Assembly (NCBI RefSeq): GCF_000711895.1
Contig: NZ_JONO01000018.1
Coordinates: 28,019 to 92,018, forward strand
Source of the DNA: Photorhabdus australis DSM 17609
GTDB lineage: Bacteria; Pseudomonadota; Gammaproteobacteria; Enterobacterales; Enterobacteriaceae
Reading direction: 5' to 3'
DNA: 64,000 nucleotides
In this document: one piece after another, positions 7,797 through 20,815 of the stretch
Numbering within the stretch: the first letter of the stretch is position 1
How the letters are laid out: each line of letters begins with the position of its first letter
Program-made: the position numbers and the translations under genes
The notes under the pieces: generated by a model
Told to the model about the DNA's origin: nothing
Seen by the model: the letters and a program-made list of their open reading frames with translations, nothing else
Database searches by the model: none

Positions 7797-9689
7797 TTAC
7801 TGCGCGTTACTATTACTATAACGACGACGTGGAGCAGCAGATGGACCATGGTCATCACCACGACCACGGAAACTGCTACGGCTTTGGCCTTCACCACCTC
7901 GGCGTTCACCACTGAAGCGACGGCCACCACCGTTGAAGCTTTCACGATCACGACGAGGACCATTGCCATTACCGTTACGTCCTCCACCACGACGTTCGCG
8001 ACGTTCAAATGGTTGTGCATCACCCATTAACTGCATATTCATTGGTTTATTCAGAATGCGGGTACGGGTAAAGTGGGACAACAAATCGCTTGGCATACCT
8101 TTTGGCAATTCAATCGTGGAATGTGTTGCAAACAGTTTAATATTACCAATATAACGGCTACTGATATCACCTTCATTAGCAATTGCACCAACGATATGGC
8201 GAACCTCAACACCATCATCGCGGCCTATTTCAATACGGTACAACTCCATTTCACCGACATCACGACGTTCACGACGAGGACGATCACCACGCTCGCCACG
8301 ATCATCAAAACCATTACGACGACGATCATCACGTTCGTTGAACTCACGGCGAGGACGACGAACAGGATCTGGTGGCAGAATCAAAGGACGTTCACCCTGT
8401 GCCATTTTCAATAATGCTGCCGCCAGCGTTTCTATATCTAGATCTTCCGCAGGTTGCAATTTGGACAACAGAGCACGGTACTGATCCAGATCACTACTTT
8501 CCAATTGCTGCTGTACATTAGCTGCAAATTTTTCCAGGCGACGCTGACTCAACAATTCTGCATTTGGCAGTTCAACTTCCGGAATAGTCAGCTTCATTGT
8601 ACGTTCAACATTACGCAACAAGCGGCGTTCACGGTTTTCTACAAACAACAACGCACGACCCGCACGACCCGCACGACCAGTACGGCCAATACGGTGAACA
8701 TAAGATTCTGCATCCATTGGAATATCATAGTTGACAACCAAGCTAATGCGTTCTACATCCAAACCGCGCGCAGCAACATCAGTTGCAATCAAAATATCCA
8801 AACGACCATCTTTCAGGCGTTCCAAAGTCTGTTCACGCAGTGCCTGGTTCATATCACCGTTCAAGGCTGCACTATTGTAGCCATTACGCTCCAGTGCTTC
8901 TGCCACTTCCAGAGTTGCGTTTTTGGTACGCACAAAAATAATCGCAGCATCGAAATCTTCAGCTTCAAGGAAACGCACCAGTGCTTCATTTTTACGCATA
9001 CCGTAAACAGACCAGTAACTCTGGCTGATATCAGGACGAGTAGTCACGCTCGCCTGAATACGCACTTCCTGCGGATCTTTCATAAAACGACGAGTAATTC
9101 GGCGGATAGCTTCTGGCATAGTTGCAGAAAACAGCGCAGTTTGGTGCTCAGCAGGGATTTGGCTCATGATGTTTTCAACATCTTCGATAAAGCCCATGCG
9201 CAGCATTTCGTCAGCTTCATCCAAAACTAAACCGCTCAGGTTAGACAGATCCAAAGTACCGCGCTTCAGATGGTCCAGAAGACGACCTGGTGTACCTACA
9301 ACAATTTGTGGCCCTTGACGCAAAGCGCGCAATTGAACGTCATAACGTTGTCCACCATACAGTGCAACAACATTTACGTTACGCATATGCTTAGAAAAAT
9401 CTGCACATGCTTCAGCTACCTGTACCGCCAGTTCACGGGTCGGTGCCAGCACAAGGATCTGAGGAGCTTTCAGCTCAGCATTAATGTTATGCAATAAGGG
9501 CAAGCTAAACGCCGCAGTTTTACCACTGCCAGTCTGTGCCATACCCAGCACATCACGGCCGTTTAATAAGTGGGGAATACATTGTTGCTGAATTGGAGAC
9601 GGCTTTTCATAGCCAAGATCTTCCAGTGCAGAAAGAATAGGTGCTGATAAACCCAGATCAGCAAAAGAGATTTCAGTCTCAGTGGTCAT
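7797..9689 (-). CDS. deaD: Cold-shock DEAD-box RNA helicase DeaD (CsdA)
   Basis: 630 residues from [15 protein letters not shown]. Helicase motifs are in order: GYEKPSPIQ (Q motif), AQTGSGKT (motif I), [18 protein letters not shown] in [14 protein letters not shown], then ARGLD and [11 protein letters not shown] in the second RecA domain. A DbpA-like RNA-binding domain follows (about 475-560) and the tail is Arg/Gly-rich, typical of CsdA. It unwinds RNA in ribosome assembly and mRNA turnover, especially in the cold. The chosen ATG has GAGG nine bases upstream; an ATG 15 bp upstream lies within that leader and is less likely. It follows nlpI and pnp, as in E. coli. Confidence 0.97.
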   Translation of the reverse strand: MTTETEISFADLGLSAPILSALEDLGYEKPSPIQQQCIPHLLNGRDVLGMAQTGSGKTAAFSLPLLHNINAELKAPQILVLAPTRELAVQVAEACADFSKHMRNVNVVALYGGQRYDVQLRALRQGPQIVVGTPGRLLDHLKRGTLDLSNLSGLVLDEADEMLRMGFIEDVENIMSQIPAEHQTALFSATMPEAIRRITRRFMKDPQEVRIQASVTTRPDISQSYWSVYGMRKNEALVRFLEAEDFDAAIIFVRTKNATLEVAEALERNGYNSAALNGDMNQALREQTLERLKDGRLDILIATDVAARGLDVERISLVVNYDIPMDAESYVHRIGRTGRAGRAGRALLFVENRERRLLRNVERTMKLTIPEVELPNAELLSQRRLEKFAANVQQQLESSDLDQYRALLSKLQPAEDLDIETLAAALLKMAQGERPLILPPDPVRRPRREFNERDDRRRNGFDDRGERGDRPRRERRDVGEMELYRIEIGRDDGVEVRHIVGAIANEGDISSRYIGNIKLFATHSTIELPKGMPSDLLSHFTRTRILNKPMNMQLMGDAQPFERRERRGGGRNGNGNGPRRDRESFNGGGRRFSGERRGGEGQSRSSFRGRGDDHGPSAAPRRRYSNSNAQ

Positions 9690-9862
9690 GTAATGGTGCC
9701 TCATTAGTTATGGCGGCCAGTCTACATAACGCATCGAAAAGAATTTCGGTCATTTTCATTTAAAATGTGAACTGGCTCAAAGTATTTAATTAAACGAACA
9801 AATAAGCCCTCATCGGTCAAGATGATGGACTTTGTTAATCAATCTCGAAAAATGTTCGTCAG

Positions 9863-10747
9863 CTATTGCTGGTCCGATTCTGATAGGTCGTCTTGTTCTT
9901 GGCCTAACAGCGCCAACTCCAACAATGCATAGCGGTGCTCAACAAAGTTATGTGCATTATTAGCTACCGTCAGTTTGAATAACGCAGATGCGCTATCCTT
10001 GTCCCCCAGACTTAGGTAATGCTTACCTAAATAGAAGTCAGTTTCACTGAGATGCTCAGCGAGCGAAGTGTTATCCGTTGCATTCTCTTTTAAGCGATCC
10101 ATCAATGTATATTCACTGATTTTACCTAAGTAGAATTCAACTATATTCCAGCCCCATTGCCCCCGGTTCGCTTTTTCGTAGTGTTGCGACAAATTTGCCA
10201 TCGCTCCTTTAGGATAAAATTCTTTTTCCACTAGGTACAACCACAACGAACGAAAAGGATCATTTGGATCGTCTTGATAAAACGCCTGCAGATCATCCTG
10301 CGCTAACTTATACCGACCACCGTAATACAGCGCGATGCCACGGTTCAGACGCGCATAATTGTAAGTTGGATCAAGCTCTAATACAGAATCAAACGCTTCA
10401 TAGGCGGCATCAAAATTGCCAGCCTGCGTAAAGTAAATCCCGAGATAATTGAAAATCTCTGGAATATTCGGGCGAATAGATAAGGCAATAGAAAAATCAT
10501 TCCGTGCCAAAGCTCTCAGCCCGAGGCTATCATACAGCACACCTCTCTCATATAAAAGCTGTGCGTATTCATCTTCTGTCAAAGACCGACTCGCAAGAAT
10601 TTGTTCCATACGAGCCAGAATGACTTCCTGCTGCAATGAAGGTTGTAACGGAATAGCAAAAACTTCGTTTTTACGCCAATCCTTGCTGCTGCATCCTGTT
10701 AGAATAAGTATTGCTACAGCATAACACCAGCGCAGAAAAAAATTCAT
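9863..10747 (-). CDS. nlpI: Lipoprotein NlpI, TPR repeats
   Basis: 294 residues. The N-terminus is a lipoprotein signal with lipobox LTGC (Cys at 19), followed by tetratricopeptide-like repeats, clearest at 63-96 ([20 protein letters not shown]) and 97-165. In E. coli NlpI is an outer-membrane lipoprotein that acts as adaptor for the periplasmic protease Prc and helps control peptidoglycan hydrolases such as MepS. Length and position between pnp and deaD match. The start has AGGA just upstream. The C-terminus ends in an acidic, Gln-rich stretch. Confidence 0.96.
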   Translation of the reverse strand: MNFFLRWCYAVAILILTGCSSKDWRKNEVFAIPLQPSLQQEVILARMEQILASRSLTEDEYAQLLYERGVLYDSLGLRALARNDFSIALSIRPNIPEIFNYLGIYFTQAGNFDAAYEAFDSVLELDPTYNYARLNRGIALYYGGRYKLAQDDLQAFYQDDPNDPFRSLWLYLVEKEFYPKGAMANLSQHYEKANRGQWGWNIVEFYLGKISEYTLMDRLKENATDNTSLAEHLSETDFYLGKHYLSLGDKDSASALFKLTVANNAHNFVEHRYALLELALLGQEQDDLSESDQQ

Positions 10748-10830
10748 TTCCTACTCCCGAAAATCAGACATTGATAAGAATGCCCTATCACCCATCTTGC
10801 ATTTATTGGGCCTCCTGCCCTTGAGTCTAT

Positions 10831-10862
10831 TAAACGGCGCCTTTTACAAGACGCCGTTTATA
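10831..10862 (-). terminator. Terminator after pnp
   Basis: AAACGGCG(T/C) arms separated by a CTTTTACAAG-type loop form a strong stem downstream of the pnp stop, with T-rich flanks. It separates pnp from nlpI, though read-through to nlpI is likely as in relatives. Confidence 0.75.
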
Positions 10863-10871
10863 ACATCAAAT

Positions 10872-13001
10872 TTATTCTGCTGATTGTGGTGCTTGTAGCG
10901 CTTCCTCAACAGTTGTACCTACTGTTGCTTCTTTAATGCTCAAACGAACACGGCCCTGGCGATCAACTTCCAGTACTTTGACTGATACTTCCTGACCAAC
11001 CTGCAAATAATCAGCCACTTTCTCAACACGTTTATCAGCAATCTGAGAAATATGTACTAAACCTTCTTTACCACCACCGATAGCAACAAATGCGCCAAAA
11101 TCAACAATACGGGTTACTTTACCAGTGTAAACACGACCAACTTCGATCTCCGCAGTAATTTCTTCAATACGGCTGATTGCATGTTTCGCTTTTTCGCCAT
11201 CAGTTGCAGCAATCTTCACTGTGCCATCATCTTCAATCTCAATAGTAGTACCGGTTTCTTCAGTCAGTGCACGAATAACTGAACCACCTTTACCGATAAC
11301 ATCTTTGATCTTGTCAGGATTAATTTTGATAGTGTGAATGCGTGGTGCAAATTCAGAAATATCATTACGTGGGCAATTAATCGCTTGCTCCATCACACTC
11401 AGAATATGCAAACGTGCACCTTTTGCCTGATTTAAAGCAACTTGCATAATTTCACGAGTGATACCTTCAATTTTGATATCCATTTGCAGGGCGCTAACAC
11501 CTTCACGGCTACCCGCTACTTTAAAGTCCATGTCTCCTAAATGATCTTCATCACCCAGAATGTCAGACAGAACAACAAAATTATCCCCTTCTTTCACCAG
11601 CCCCATTGCAATACCAGCAACAGCAGCTTTGATCGGCACACCTGCATCCATCAATGCAAGAGATGCACCACAAACAGATGCCATTGAAGATGAGCCGTTT
11701 GATTCAGTAATTTCAGAAACTACACGAACAGTATATGGGAATTCATTAGCTTTTGGCATGACTGCCAATACACCACGTTTAGCCAGACGGCCATGACCAA
11801 TTTCACGACGTTTTGGTGAACCAATCATACCTGTTTCACCGACAGAGTATGGAGGGAAGTTGTAATGTAATAGGAAACGATCTGTACGTTCCCCCATCAG
11901 CTCATCAATGATTTGTGCATCACGTTCTGTACCCAGAGTCGCAGTAACCAAAGCCTGAGTTTCACCACGAGTAAACAGTGCAGAACCGTGAGTACGAGGA
12001 AGAACACCAGTACGTACGTCCAACGCACGAACCATATCTTTTTCACGACCATCAATACGAGGTTCACCGCGCAAAACACGACTGCGAACAACATTTTTCT
12101 CTAAGCTACCCAAAATTTCATGGATTTCGGCTTCATCCAGAGCTTCATCTTGTTCCAGTAATGCTGCTGTAACTTCATCTTTGATAGCATCAACTTGAGC
12201 ATAACGCTCTTGCTTCTCAGTGATACGATAAGCATCACCCAAGCGGCTTTCGGCCAATGCAGCAACACGATCATGTAATTCTTGGTTAACAGGCTCTGGC
12301 ACCCAATCCCATTTCTCTTTGCCCGCTTCCGCAGCCAACGCGTTAATGTTATCAATAACCACCTGTTGTTGATCATGACCAAACACTACCGCGCCCAACA
12401 TTTGTTCTTCAGTTAATAAATCTGCTTCAGATTCAACCATCAATACAGCGCCAGCAGTACCTGAAACCACCAGATCCAAACGGCTATTTTTTAGCTCATC
12501 ACTGGTCGGGTTCAATACATATTGATCATTGATATAACCAACACGGGCAGCACCAATTGGGCCATTGAATGGAATACCAGAAAGTGCCAGTGCAGCAGAA
12601 GCACCAATCATTGCAACAATATCAGGGTTAACTTGTGGATTAACAGAAACAACAGTTGCTACGATCTGAACCTCATTCAGGAAACCCTCTGGGAATAAAG
12701 GGCGCAAAGGACGATCAATCAAACGCGCTACCAGCGTTTCACCTTCTCCCGGGCGACCTTCACGACGGAAGAAGCTACCTGGAACACGACCGGCAGCGTA
12801 AGTACGTTCCTGATAATTAACAGTCAGTGGAAAAAAATCCTGACCAATTTTTACTTTTTTCTGACCAACAACAGTTACGAATACAGCCGTGTCATCCATA
12901 TTTACCATAACAGCAGCTGTGGCTTGGCGAGCCATCATACCGGTTTCGATAGTAATGGTATGTTGGCCATATTGAAATTTACGAACAATCGGACTCAGCA
13001 A
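10872..13001 (-). CDS. pnp: Polynucleotide phosphorylase
   Basis: 709 residues, near-collinear with E. coli PNPase. Two RNase PH-like halves are visible ([18 protein letters not shown] and [17 protein letters not shown]), the latter with the catalytic [19 protein letters not shown] near 485-503. A KH domain ([20 protein letters not shown]) and an S1 domain ([28 protein letters not shown]) follow. It is a 3'-5' phosphorolytic exoribonuclease and degradosome component. The start is TTG, as I recall for E. coli pnp, preceded by AAGGA. It follows rpsO with a long structured leader. Confidence 0.98.
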   Translation of the reverse strand: MLSPIVRKFQYGQHTITIETGMMARQATAAVMVNMDDTAVFVTVVGQKKVKIGQDFFPLTVNYQERTYAAGRVPGSFFRREGRPGEGETLVARLIDRPLRPLFPEGFLNEVQIVATVVSVNPQVNPDIVAMIGASAALALSGIPFNGPIGAARVGYINDQYVLNPTSDELKNSRLDLVVSGTAGAVLMVESEADLLTEEQMLGAVVFGHDQQQVVIDNINALAAEAGKEKWDWVPEPVNQELHDRVAALAESRLGDAYRITEKQERYAQVDAIKDEVTAALLEQDEALDEAEIHEILGSLEKNVVRSRVLRGEPRIDGREKDMVRALDVRTGVLPRTHGSALFTRGETQALVTATLGTERDAQIIDELMGERTDRFLLHYNFPPYSVGETGMIGSPKRREIGHGRLAKRGVLAVMPKANEFPYTVRVVSEITESNGSSSMASVCGASLALMDAGVPIKAAVAGIAMGLVKEGDNFVVLSDILGDEDHLGDMDFKVAGSREGVSALQMDIKIEGITREIMQVALNQAKGARLHILSVMEQAINCPRNDISEFAPRIHTIKINPDKIKDVIGKGGSVIRALTEETGTTIEIEDDGTVKIAATDGEKAKHAISRIEEITAEIEVGRVYTGKVTRIVDFGAFVAIGGGKEGLVHISQIADKRVEKVADYLQVGQEVSVKVLEVDRQGRVRLSIKEATVGTTVEEALQAPQSAE

Positions 13002-13075
13002 AATAATATCCTTTCGTTAACGTTGCCTTTTATATTTAGCAGACAACAATGAATGATCTCTCCATGCCACATCCT

Positions 13076-13122
13076 CGCGACTAATGACAGGACTTACCTC
13101 TTAAGTACTCTCATTAGCCGCG
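13076..13122 (-). promoter_or_regulatory. pnp leader stem (RNase III-type autoregulatory hairpin)
   Basis: Between rpsO and pnp, the arms at 13076-13087 and 13111-13122 pair over 12 bases with one G-U pair. In E. coli RNase III cuts a long stem in the same place and PNPase then destabilises its own mRNA. The position and structure fit that mechanism; cleavage itself is inferred. Confidence 0.65.
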
Positions 13123-13201
13123 CGAACCTCTGTAACCGAAGAGCTTTACTAAAACCACCATCAACATTCCTATGCTGTTACATAATGATGGTTTTTCAGA
13201 A

Positions 13202-13228
13202 GAAAAGGGGCCATATATGGCCCCTTTC
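13202..13228 (-). terminator. Terminator after rpsO
   Basis: AAAGGGGCC-ATATAT-GGCCCCTTT is a perfect stem with a six-base loop and T-run, 18 bp after the rpsO stop on the minus strand. It partially separates rpsO from pnp. Confidence 0.92.
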
Positions 13229-13245
13229 CACTGAAACTTGCTTGA

Positions 13246-13515
13246 TTAGCGACGCAGGCCGAGACGCCCAATCAGCGCAGTGTAACTTGTTACATTTTTA
13301 CGCTTCAGATAGTCCAGCAATTTACGACGCTGAGAAACCATGCGCAGCAGACCACGACGGCTGTGGTGATCTTTTTTATGCTCTGAAAAATGACCTTGCA
13401 AGTGATTGATCTGCGCAGTCAGCAAAGCAATCTGTACTTCACTAGAACCGCTGTCATTCGCATCACGACCAAATTCAGCAATAATTTGCGCTTTTGCTTC
13501 AGTACTTAGAGACAT
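13246..13515 (-). CDS. rpsO: 30S ribosomal protein S15
   Basis: 89 residues from [18 protein letters not shown], the standard S15 length. Conserved S15 segments are [45 protein letters not shown] and the C-terminal LIGRLGLRR. It binds the central domain of 16S rRNA early in 30S assembly. The chosen ATG has GGAG upstream; a longer in-frame start adds eight residues without family support. Followed by a strong terminator and then pnp. Confidence 0.98.
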   Translation of the reverse strand: MSLSTEAKAQIIAEFGRDANDSGSSEVQIALLTAQINHLQGHFSEHKKDHHSRRGLLRMVSQRRKLLDYLKRKNVTSYTALIGRLGLRR

Positions 13516-13637
13516 ATTACAACTCCAAAAATATATCAATTAAAATCACGGGTGCCGATCTCTAATTCAGCCGCCCAACATATAGCTGCGCCATTCTACG
13601 CCGCAAATAAGTTAAGCGCAAGATAACCCCAAATACC

Positions 13638-14585
13638 CTAGTCCTTACTTTCAACCACCAAACGACGAGGAGCAACAAGCCCATCATCATTGATAGCAGC
13701 AATACCGATGAATTTCCTTTCATCTCCTTCAGTTACACGTACCATACTTTCAATCAGCGCTGAAGATTTAGCACTTCGCACCGCTTGACCTTGTTTAAAA
13801 TAAGAAGCAACGACTGGAAGTAAATTAACTTCGGGAAAATGAGCAACTGCACTATCGATTGGCAATAACAATGGATCAGTTAATTCTCCTACAGGTATTT
13901 CCCGATCCTCAGCCTGATTTTGCAATTCATATAATTGTTCAAGTGTCACCATTCGATCATTTGGGTAATTCGCTACCTGCAAACGACGTAAATAAATAAC
14001 GTGAGCGCCACAACCTAATAACTCGCCTAAGTCATCAATAATGGTACGAATATAAGTTCCTTTCGAACAATGTATCTCCAATTCCAGCTCATCCTTTTCC
14101 CAACGGATAAACTGTAATTCATAAACCGTAATTGGCCGAGCTTCTCGTTCTACTTCAATTCCCTGACGAGCATATTCATATAGTGGTTTCCCCTGATATT
14201 TCAGTGCAGAATACATAGAGGGAATTTGCATGGTATTACCACGAAATTTATTCAAAGCATCATCAAGCTGAGCTCGATCTAGCTGAATTGCTCTCTCACT
14301 GATGATCTGCCCATGTGAATCAGATGTGTCGGTTCGCTGACCAAGACGGGCTACCACCCGGTAACGCTTGTCAGAATCAAGTAAAAACTGGGAAAATTTA
14401 GTCGCTTCACCGAGGCAAACCGGTAGCATACCCGTTGCCAGTGGGTCCAACGCACCAGTGTGACCAGCCTTGCTGGCATTGAAAATACGTTTTACTTTTT
14501 GCAGTGCATCATTAGAAGAAATATCTTGCGGCTTATCCAGTAACAGCACACCATGTATATCGCGACCGCGACGACGACGCCCCAT
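13638..14585 (-). CDS. truB: tRNA pseudouridine-55 synthase TruB
   Basis: 315 residues, matching the family. N-terminal [25 protein letters not shown] is followed by the catalytic-Asp motif [15 protein letters not shown] (Asp near 48), [16 protein letters not shown], and [23 protein letters not shown], then a C-terminal PUA-like region. It converts U55 to pseudouridine in the T-loop of tRNAs. Its ATG overlaps the rbfA stop by one base (TAATG), giving translational coupling inside the nusA-infB operon. Confidence 0.98.
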   Translation of the reverse strand: MGRRRRGRDIHGVLLLDKPQDISSNDALQKVKRIFNASKAGHTGALDPLATGMLPVCLGEATKFSQFLLDSDKRYRVVARLGQRTDTSDSHGQIISERAIQLDRAQLDDALNKFRGNTMQIPSMYSALKYQGKPLYEYARQGIEVEREARPITVYELQFIRWEKDELELEIHCSKGTYIRTIIDDLGELLGCGAHVIYLRRLQVANYPNDRMVTLEQLYELQNQAEDREIPVGELTDPLLLPIDSAVAHFPEVNLLPVVASYFKQGQAVRSAKSSALIESMVRVTEGDERKFIGIAAINDDGLVAPRRLVVESKD

Positions 14586-14995
14586 TAGTTCTCCTCTTTG
14601 TGATCCGCAGAAGCCCGACGTTGTTCATCATCTTTAACGACATTAGTGACCAGATTAGACATTCTCATCCCCTCTACCAAGGAATTGTCATAGGAAAATG
14701 TCAATTCTGGTACAACACGTAAACGCATTGATTTACCCAGCAGAGAGCGAATAAAACCAGAAGCTTCACCTAATGCCTTAATACCATTTTTCACCACCTC
14801 AGAATCATGCTCTTCAGTCAACACATTTAAAAAAGTGACGAAAACTTTGGCATAAGCCAAATCTCGTGAAACTTCAACACCAGAAACAGTTGCCATACCG
14901 ATCCGTGGATCTTTCACTTCTCGCTGCAAAATGATAGCAATTTCTTTTTGCATTTCCTGCGCAACACGCTGAGTACGACTGAATTCTCTTGCCAT
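14585..14995 (-). CDS. rbfA: Ribosome-binding factor A
   Basis: 136 residues, usual length. [20 protein letters not shown] opens the KH-like fold, followed by [30 protein letters not shown] and [21 protein letters not shown]. It binds 30S precursors near 16S helix 1 and is needed for late maturation and cold growth. It lies between infB and truB, as in other enterobacteria, downstream of a perfect hairpin in the infB-rbfA gap. Confidence 0.97.
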   Translation of the reverse strand: MAREFSRTQRVAQEMQKEIAIILQREVKDPRIGMATVSGVEVSRDLAYAKVFVTFLNVLTEEHDSEVVKNGIKALGEASGFIRSLLGKSMRLRVVPELTFSYDNSLVEGMRMSNLVTNVVKDDEQRRASADHKEEN

Positions 14996-15013
14996 TGTTG
15001 TATCTCCTGATAT

Positions 15014-15035
15014 TTGGGGGGCATAAGCCCCCCAA
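15014..15035 (-). repeat. Perfect 9-bp stem-loop between infB and rbfA
   Basis: TTGGGGGGC at 15014-15022, a four-base loop and GCCCCCCAA at 15027-15035. No T-run follows in either direction, so it looks like a processing or stability hairpin that could also tune read-through to rbfA-truB. Confidence 0.7.
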
Positions 15036-15060
15036 CAATGAAATTAACCAGCGGTAGGAA

Positions 15061-17793
15061 TTAAGCGATAGAACGTTTAACTTCAATTATTTCAAATACT
15101 TCTATCATGTCACCGACACGAACATCATTGTAGTTCTTAACACCGATACCGCATTCCATACCGTTACGGACTTCGTTAACGTCATCTTTAAAGCGGCGCA
15201 AGGATTCCAGTTCGCCTTCGTAAATCACCACGTTATCACGCAGTACGCGAATCGGGTTATTACGCTTAATAGTACCTTCAGTCACCATACAACCTGCAAC
15301 TGCACCGAATTTCGGTGACTTAAACACATCACGAACTTCTGCAAGGCCCATGATCTGTTGTTTATATTCAGGGGCCAACATACCACTCATTGCCTGTTTA
15401 ACTTCATCAATCAGGCTATAGATGACAGAGTAATAACGAAGATCCAGGTTTTCATTTTCAACGACACGGCGCGCAGAAGCATCAGCTCGAACGTTGAAAC
15501 CTAGAATAATTGCATTAGAAGCAGCAGCCAGTGTAGCGTCAGTTTCAGTAATACCACCTACGCCAGAACCGATAATTTTTACTTTCACTTCATTGGTAGA
15601 CAGTTGTTCCAATGCTTCACGAATTGCTTCACATGACCCCTGAACGTCAGATTTCAGAACGATATTCAGTTCAGAAACCTCACCTTCTTCCATGTTAGCA
15701 AACATGTTTTCCAGTTTAGATTTCTGCTGGCGAGCCAGTTTCACTTCACGGAATTTGCCCTGACGATACAAAGCCACTTCACGGGCTTTTTTCTCATCAC
15801 GTACAACAGTTGCTTCATCACCAGCCGCAGGTACGTTGGACAAACCGAGGATTTCCACAGGAATAGATGGGCCTGCTGAGAATATTTCACGGCCCAGTTC
15901 GTCACGCATTGCGCGAACTCGCCCATATTCAAAGCCACAAAGTACAATATCACCTTTGTTCAAAGTACCTTCTTGAACCAGTACTGTCGCGACTGGACCA
16001 CGACCTTTGTCCAAGAATGACTCGATAACAACACCGCTAGCCATACCAGAACGAACGGCGTTCAGTTCAAGAACTTCTGCTTGTAATAAGATTGCGTCCA
16101 GTAGCTCATCAATACCGATACCTGCTTTAGCAGATACATTAATAAACTGAGTTTCACCGCCCCACTCTTCAGGCTGAACACCATGCTGAGAAAGTTCGTT
16201 TTTAACACGATCTGGATCGGCTTCTGGTTTATCGATTTTGTTAACCGCAACAACCACAGGAACATTCGCTGCTTTTGCATGTTGGATAGCTTCAATAGTT
16301 TGAGGCATTACACCATCATCAGCAGCAACAACCAGAACTACAATGTCAGTAGCTTTTGCACCACGTGCACGCATTGAAGTAAACGCGGCGTGTCCCGGAG
16401 TATCCAGGAAAGTAATCATGCCACTTTCAGTCTCAACATGGTAAGCACCGATATGCTGAGTAATCCCTCCAGCCTCACCAGAAGCAACTTTCGTAGAACG
16501 AATATAATCCAGAAGAGAAGTTTTACCGTGATCAACATGCCCCATGATGGTAACAACCGGTGCTCGAGGCTCAGCTACCGCTTCGCCTGTATCACGGTCG
16601 CTCATCAGCGCTTCTTCCAACTCATTCTCACGACGCAGGATAACCTTATGGCCCATTTCTTCAGCAACCAGTTGTGCAGTTTCCTGATCAATCACTTGGT
16701 TGATTGTTGCCATTGCTCCCATTTTCATCATGACCTTAATGACCTGAGAACCTTTAACCGCCATTTTATTAGCCAGCTCAGCAACAGTAATAGTTTCACC
16801 GATCACAACATCACGGTTAACCGCTGCTACAGGCTTGTTGAAGCTCTGTTGCAATGTGCTAGTTTTACGCTGTTTGCCCTTTGTACGGCCAACTGCGCGG
16901 GCTTCTTCTCGATCTGCCTTAGATTCTGAATGTTTATTATTTTTCTTCTGACGAGTAGTTTTACCACTGCGGCTGCGAGTACGGCGATCACCTTCAACTT
17001 TTGCATCGTTTTCATCTTCTGCTGCACGGGCGTGGCGAGAAGTGGTCATATGATAATCATCGTTATCGCTGGAATCTGAATCATTTAACCATTTATCCTG
17101 ATTCTCTTCAGCCATACGACGAGCTTCTTCAGCAACGCGCCTAGCTTCCTCCTCTACCTTACGGCGCATCTCTTCTTCTGCTTTACGCTTAAGGTCGGCA
17201 GCTTCTGCTTCACGACGAGCTTTTTCATTTTGGACTGTTTTATCAGTCTGAGCTGGTTTTTGTCTATGTTCGGTATGTTGATTGGTCACTTTTTCATTTT
17301 CCGCTGCCTGGCGCTTAGCTTGTTCAGCCGCTTCACGTTTGGCTTTTTCCTCTGCCTCACGCCTAGCCTGATCTTCAGCGAGTCTCTTCGCTGCTACTTC
17401 TTCGGCTTCGCGTTGCGCTTTTTCTTCTGCTTCACGCCGTGCTTGCTCTTCCGCTTCACGCTTCGCCTGCTCTTCCGCTTTAGCCTGTTCAATTGCATCG
17501 CGGTTCACATATGTGCGCTTTTTGCGGACCTCAACGGCTACCGGTTTACTTTTACCATCGGTGCCTGAAACATTCAGTGTACTACGTGTTTTACGCTGTA
17601 ATGTTAATTTATCAGGTTTACCAGCTGAACCACCTTGTTCGCGGTTCAAATGTGCCAGTAAAGCCTCTTTTTCTTTCTGGGAAACCAAATCAGCTTCGGT
17701 TTTTTTAATACCTGCATCAGCAAATTGCTGTACCAGGCGATCAACCGATGTCTGGATCTCTTCTGCCAGTGATTTTACGGTTACATCTGTCAT
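15061..17793 (-). CDS. infB: Translation initiation factor IF-2
   Basis: 910 residues. The N-terminal IF2N domain ([20 protein letters not shown]) is followed by a long charged region (about 100-240) of repeated [13 protein letters not shown] units that is a predicted helical spacer, then a second IF2N-like segment ([17 protein letters not shown]). The GTPase domain has [16 protein letters not shown] and NKID, then the beta-barrel and C-terminal domains. It places fMet-tRNA on the 30S subunit. In E. coli internal starts give shorter isoforms; similar internal Met/Val codons exist here but I cannot assign them. Follows nusA by 24 bp. Confidence 0.98.
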   Translation of the reverse strand: MTDVTVKSLAEEIQTSVDRLVQQFADAGIKKTEADLVSQKEKEALLAHLNREQGGSAGKPDKLTLQRKTRSTLNVSGTDGKSKPVAVEVRKKRTYVNRDAIEQAKAEEQAKREAEEQARREAEEKAQREAEEVAAKRLAEDQARREAEEKAKREAAEQAKRQAAENEKVTNQHTEHRQKPAQTDKTVQNEKARREAEAADLKRKAEEEMRRKVEEEARRVAEEARRMAEENQDKWLNDSDSSDNDDYHMTTSRHARAAEDENDAKVEGDRRTRSRSGKTTRQKKNNKHSESKADREEARAVGRTKGKQRKTSTLQQSFNKPVAAVNRDVVIGETITVAELANKMAVKGSQVIKVMMKMGAMATINQVIDQETAQLVAEEMGHKVILRRENELEEALMSDRDTGEAVAEPRAPVVTIMGHVDHGKTSLLDYIRSTKVASGEAGGITQHIGAYHVETESGMITFLDTPGHAAFTSMRARGAKATDIVVLVVAADDGVMPQTIEAIQHAKAANVPVVVAVNKIDKPEADPDRVKNELSQHGVQPEEWGGETQFINVSAKAGIGIDELLDAILLQAEVLELNAVRSGMASGVVIESFLDKGRGPVATVLVQEGTLNKGDIVLCGFEYGRVRAMRDELGREIFSAGPSIPVEILGLSNVPAAGDEATVVRDEKKAREVALYRQGKFREVKLARQQKSKLENMFANMEEGEVSELNIVLKSDVQGSCEAIREALEQLSTNEVKVKIIGSGVGGITETDATLAAASNAIILGFNVRADASARRVVENENLDLRYYSVIYSLIDEVKQAMSGMLAPEYKQQIMGLAEVRDVFKSPKFGAVAGCMVTEGTIKRNNPIRVLRDNVVIYEGELESLRRFKDDVNEVRNGMECGIGVKNYNDVRVGDMIEVFEIIEVKRSIA

Positions 17794-17817
17794 GCTGTTC
17801 CTTCCTGCTACAGTTTA

Positions 17818-19347
<1,530 letters not shown>

Positions 19348-19800
19348 TTAAAAGTGGGGTACCAGGTTCGCTTTCTGGATGTTGCTCAGTGCGAACACTT
19401 CATCTTTTCCATCCACTGTAACCGTGATCATTTCGCCGTCGACAGTTTTGATAACACCCAGCCATTTCCGACGGTTTTGCATTGCTATACGTAAAACCAG
19501 ACTGACTTCCTCACCAATAAAACGCTGGTAATGTTCAGCAGTGAACAACGGGCGCTCCAAGCCGGGTGAAGAAATTTCCAAGTTATAAAGCACTGAGATA
19601 GGATCTTCGACATCCAATACCGCACTGACCTGGTGGCTAACATCAGCACAATCATCAACAGTGATACCATTCTCACTATCAATATAGATCCGCAGTGTAG
19701 AAACACGCGCACGAATAAACTCTAAGCCGACTAATTCAAAGCCTAAAGCTTCAACTGGTGCTGAAATCATCGCTGTTAATTTTTGTTCTAATGTGGACAA
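19348..19800 (-). CDS. rimP: Ribosome maturation factor RimP
   Basis: 150 residues from a TTG codon ([20 protein letters not shown]), exactly the E. coli RimP length I recall. An upstream in-frame ATG would add four residues but lies in the GGGGGTGGG Shine-Dalgarno region. Conserved stretches are [42 protein letters not shown] and [15 protein letters not shown]. It helps S12/S19-dependent 30S assembly. It is the first protein gene after tRNA-fMet, behind a terminator-like hairpin. Confidence 0.96.
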   Translation of the reverse strand: MSTLEQKLTAMISAPVEALGFELVGLEFIRARVSTLRIYIDSENGITVDDCADVSHQVSAVLDVEDPISVLYNLEISSPGLERPLFTAEHYQRFIGEEVSLVLRIAMQNRRKWLGVIKTVDGEMITVTVDGKDEVFALSNIQKANLVPHF

Positions 19801-19856
19801 GCCCACCCCCAAGACATAAAAAAAGGGCTTATTAGCCCAGTAGTTTTGTTGTCAAA

Positions 19857-19882
19857 TAACAAAAAACCCCGAAATTCGGGGC
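19857..19882 (-). terminator. Terminator/attenuator between tRNA-fMet and rimP
   Basis: On the minus strand GCCCCGAA pairs with TTCGGGG and is followed by TTTTTTG. Placed after tRNA-fMet and before rimP, it would release most tRNA transcripts while letting some polymerase read into rimP-nusA-infB. Confidence 0.85.
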
Positions 19883-20019
19883 TTTATGCAACTGGACCCT
19901 GTTTGCTGCTAGTGGATTCAACCACTCACTTCCTTCATACACCTTTCGAATCAGGATCAATATCTCAAATATTGCTGAATTATTTCATTCAAAAAAGGTG
20001 CATCTTATTCATTAAGAAG

Positions 20020-20096
<77 letters not shown>

Positions 20097-20152
20097 TTCG
20101 AAAACGTGGCAAATATACGCCGATAACCGCGAAAACGCAAGCTATCTAAAAA

Positions 20153-20241
20153 TGGTACCGAGGACGGGACTTGAACCCGTAAGCCCTAATGCGGGCACTA
20201 CCACCTCAAGGTAGCGTGTCTACCAATTTCACCACCTCGGC
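20153..20241 (-). tRNA. leuU: tRNA-Leu (GAG)
   Basis: 89 nt with encoded CCA and a long variable arm, as expected for leucine. The acceptor begins GCCGAGG and anticodon GAG is at 20205-20207. It follows secG as in E. coli, but here only 56 bp separate it from tRNA-fMet; E. coli has argG and another gene in between. Confidence 0.95.
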
Positions 20242-20299
20242 ACTGATGTAAGGCTATCTACCTACTTACAACAACCTTACCTTTAATCCTTCGTGACGA

Positions 20300-20638
20300 C
20301 TACTGAGGGATATCACTATCTGGTGCTGCGGGCACTGTCGGAATGTCTGCTGATTTCTCGACTTTAGCTGGCTCACCAATATTTTCCCACTTACTGCTCA
20401 TACCAGTTTGGTTACTTGTCATATTACCGAGTACCAGACTAATAATGAAAAATAGAGTGGCAAAAAGCGCCGTCATACGGGTCATGAAGTTACCCGAACC
20501 TGACGAACCAAACAGTGTTGCAGACGCACCCGCACCAAAGGAAGCTCCCATATCAGCACCTTTACCCTGCTGTAGCATAACCAAGGCAACCAGCCCGATA
20601 GCAACCAGCAAGAAAACAACTAAAAGAGCTTCATACAT
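20300..20638 (-). CDS. secG: Protein-export membrane protein SecG
   Basis: 112 residues from MYEALLVVFLLVAIGLVALV (E. coli 110). Two membrane helices surround the conserved loop MLQQGKGADMGASFGAGASA, followed by FMTRMTALFATLFFIISL and a polar Pro-rich tail. It is the small subunit of the SecYEG translocon. A longer in-frame start 33 bp upstream has no family support. It lies downstream of glmM and upstream of tRNA-Leu. Confidence 0.97.
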   Translation of the reverse strand: MYEALLVVFLLVAIGLVALVMLQQGKGADMGASFGAGASATLFGSSGSGNFMTRMTALFATLFFIISLVLGNMTSNQTGMSSKWENIGEPAKVEKSADIPTVPAAPDSDIPQ

Positions 20639-20815
20639 ATGTTGTACCTGTATCTTCGTGGGGTTTACCACAGTCTATGCGGTTACCTTAATACTGCATC
20701 ACCCACTCAAACAGGCTAATCACCTGACTGAGTGGGTCTGCATACTAACTAAACCATATCTGATACGCAAGGTTAATTTCAATAATCAGAATCACTTGAA
20801 GAAAAAAACAACAAA

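Noticed and set aside
8454..9230. Long open frame on the + strand (258 codons) opposite deaD
   Set aside because: It is antisense to a clearly conserved gene and its composition (rich in Thr, Gln, Phe) is that expected from reversed codons; no ribosome-binding site or family match.
16390..16929. Open frame on the + strand opposite infB, and the one at 17513-18046 across infB/nusA
   Set aside because: Both are shadows of conserved genes with no domain I recognise.
17100..17500. Repeated [13 protein letters not shown] sequence in infB as a possible tandem repeat array
   Set aside because: It is the normal charged spacer of enterobacterial IF-2, not a mobile repeat or CRISPR.
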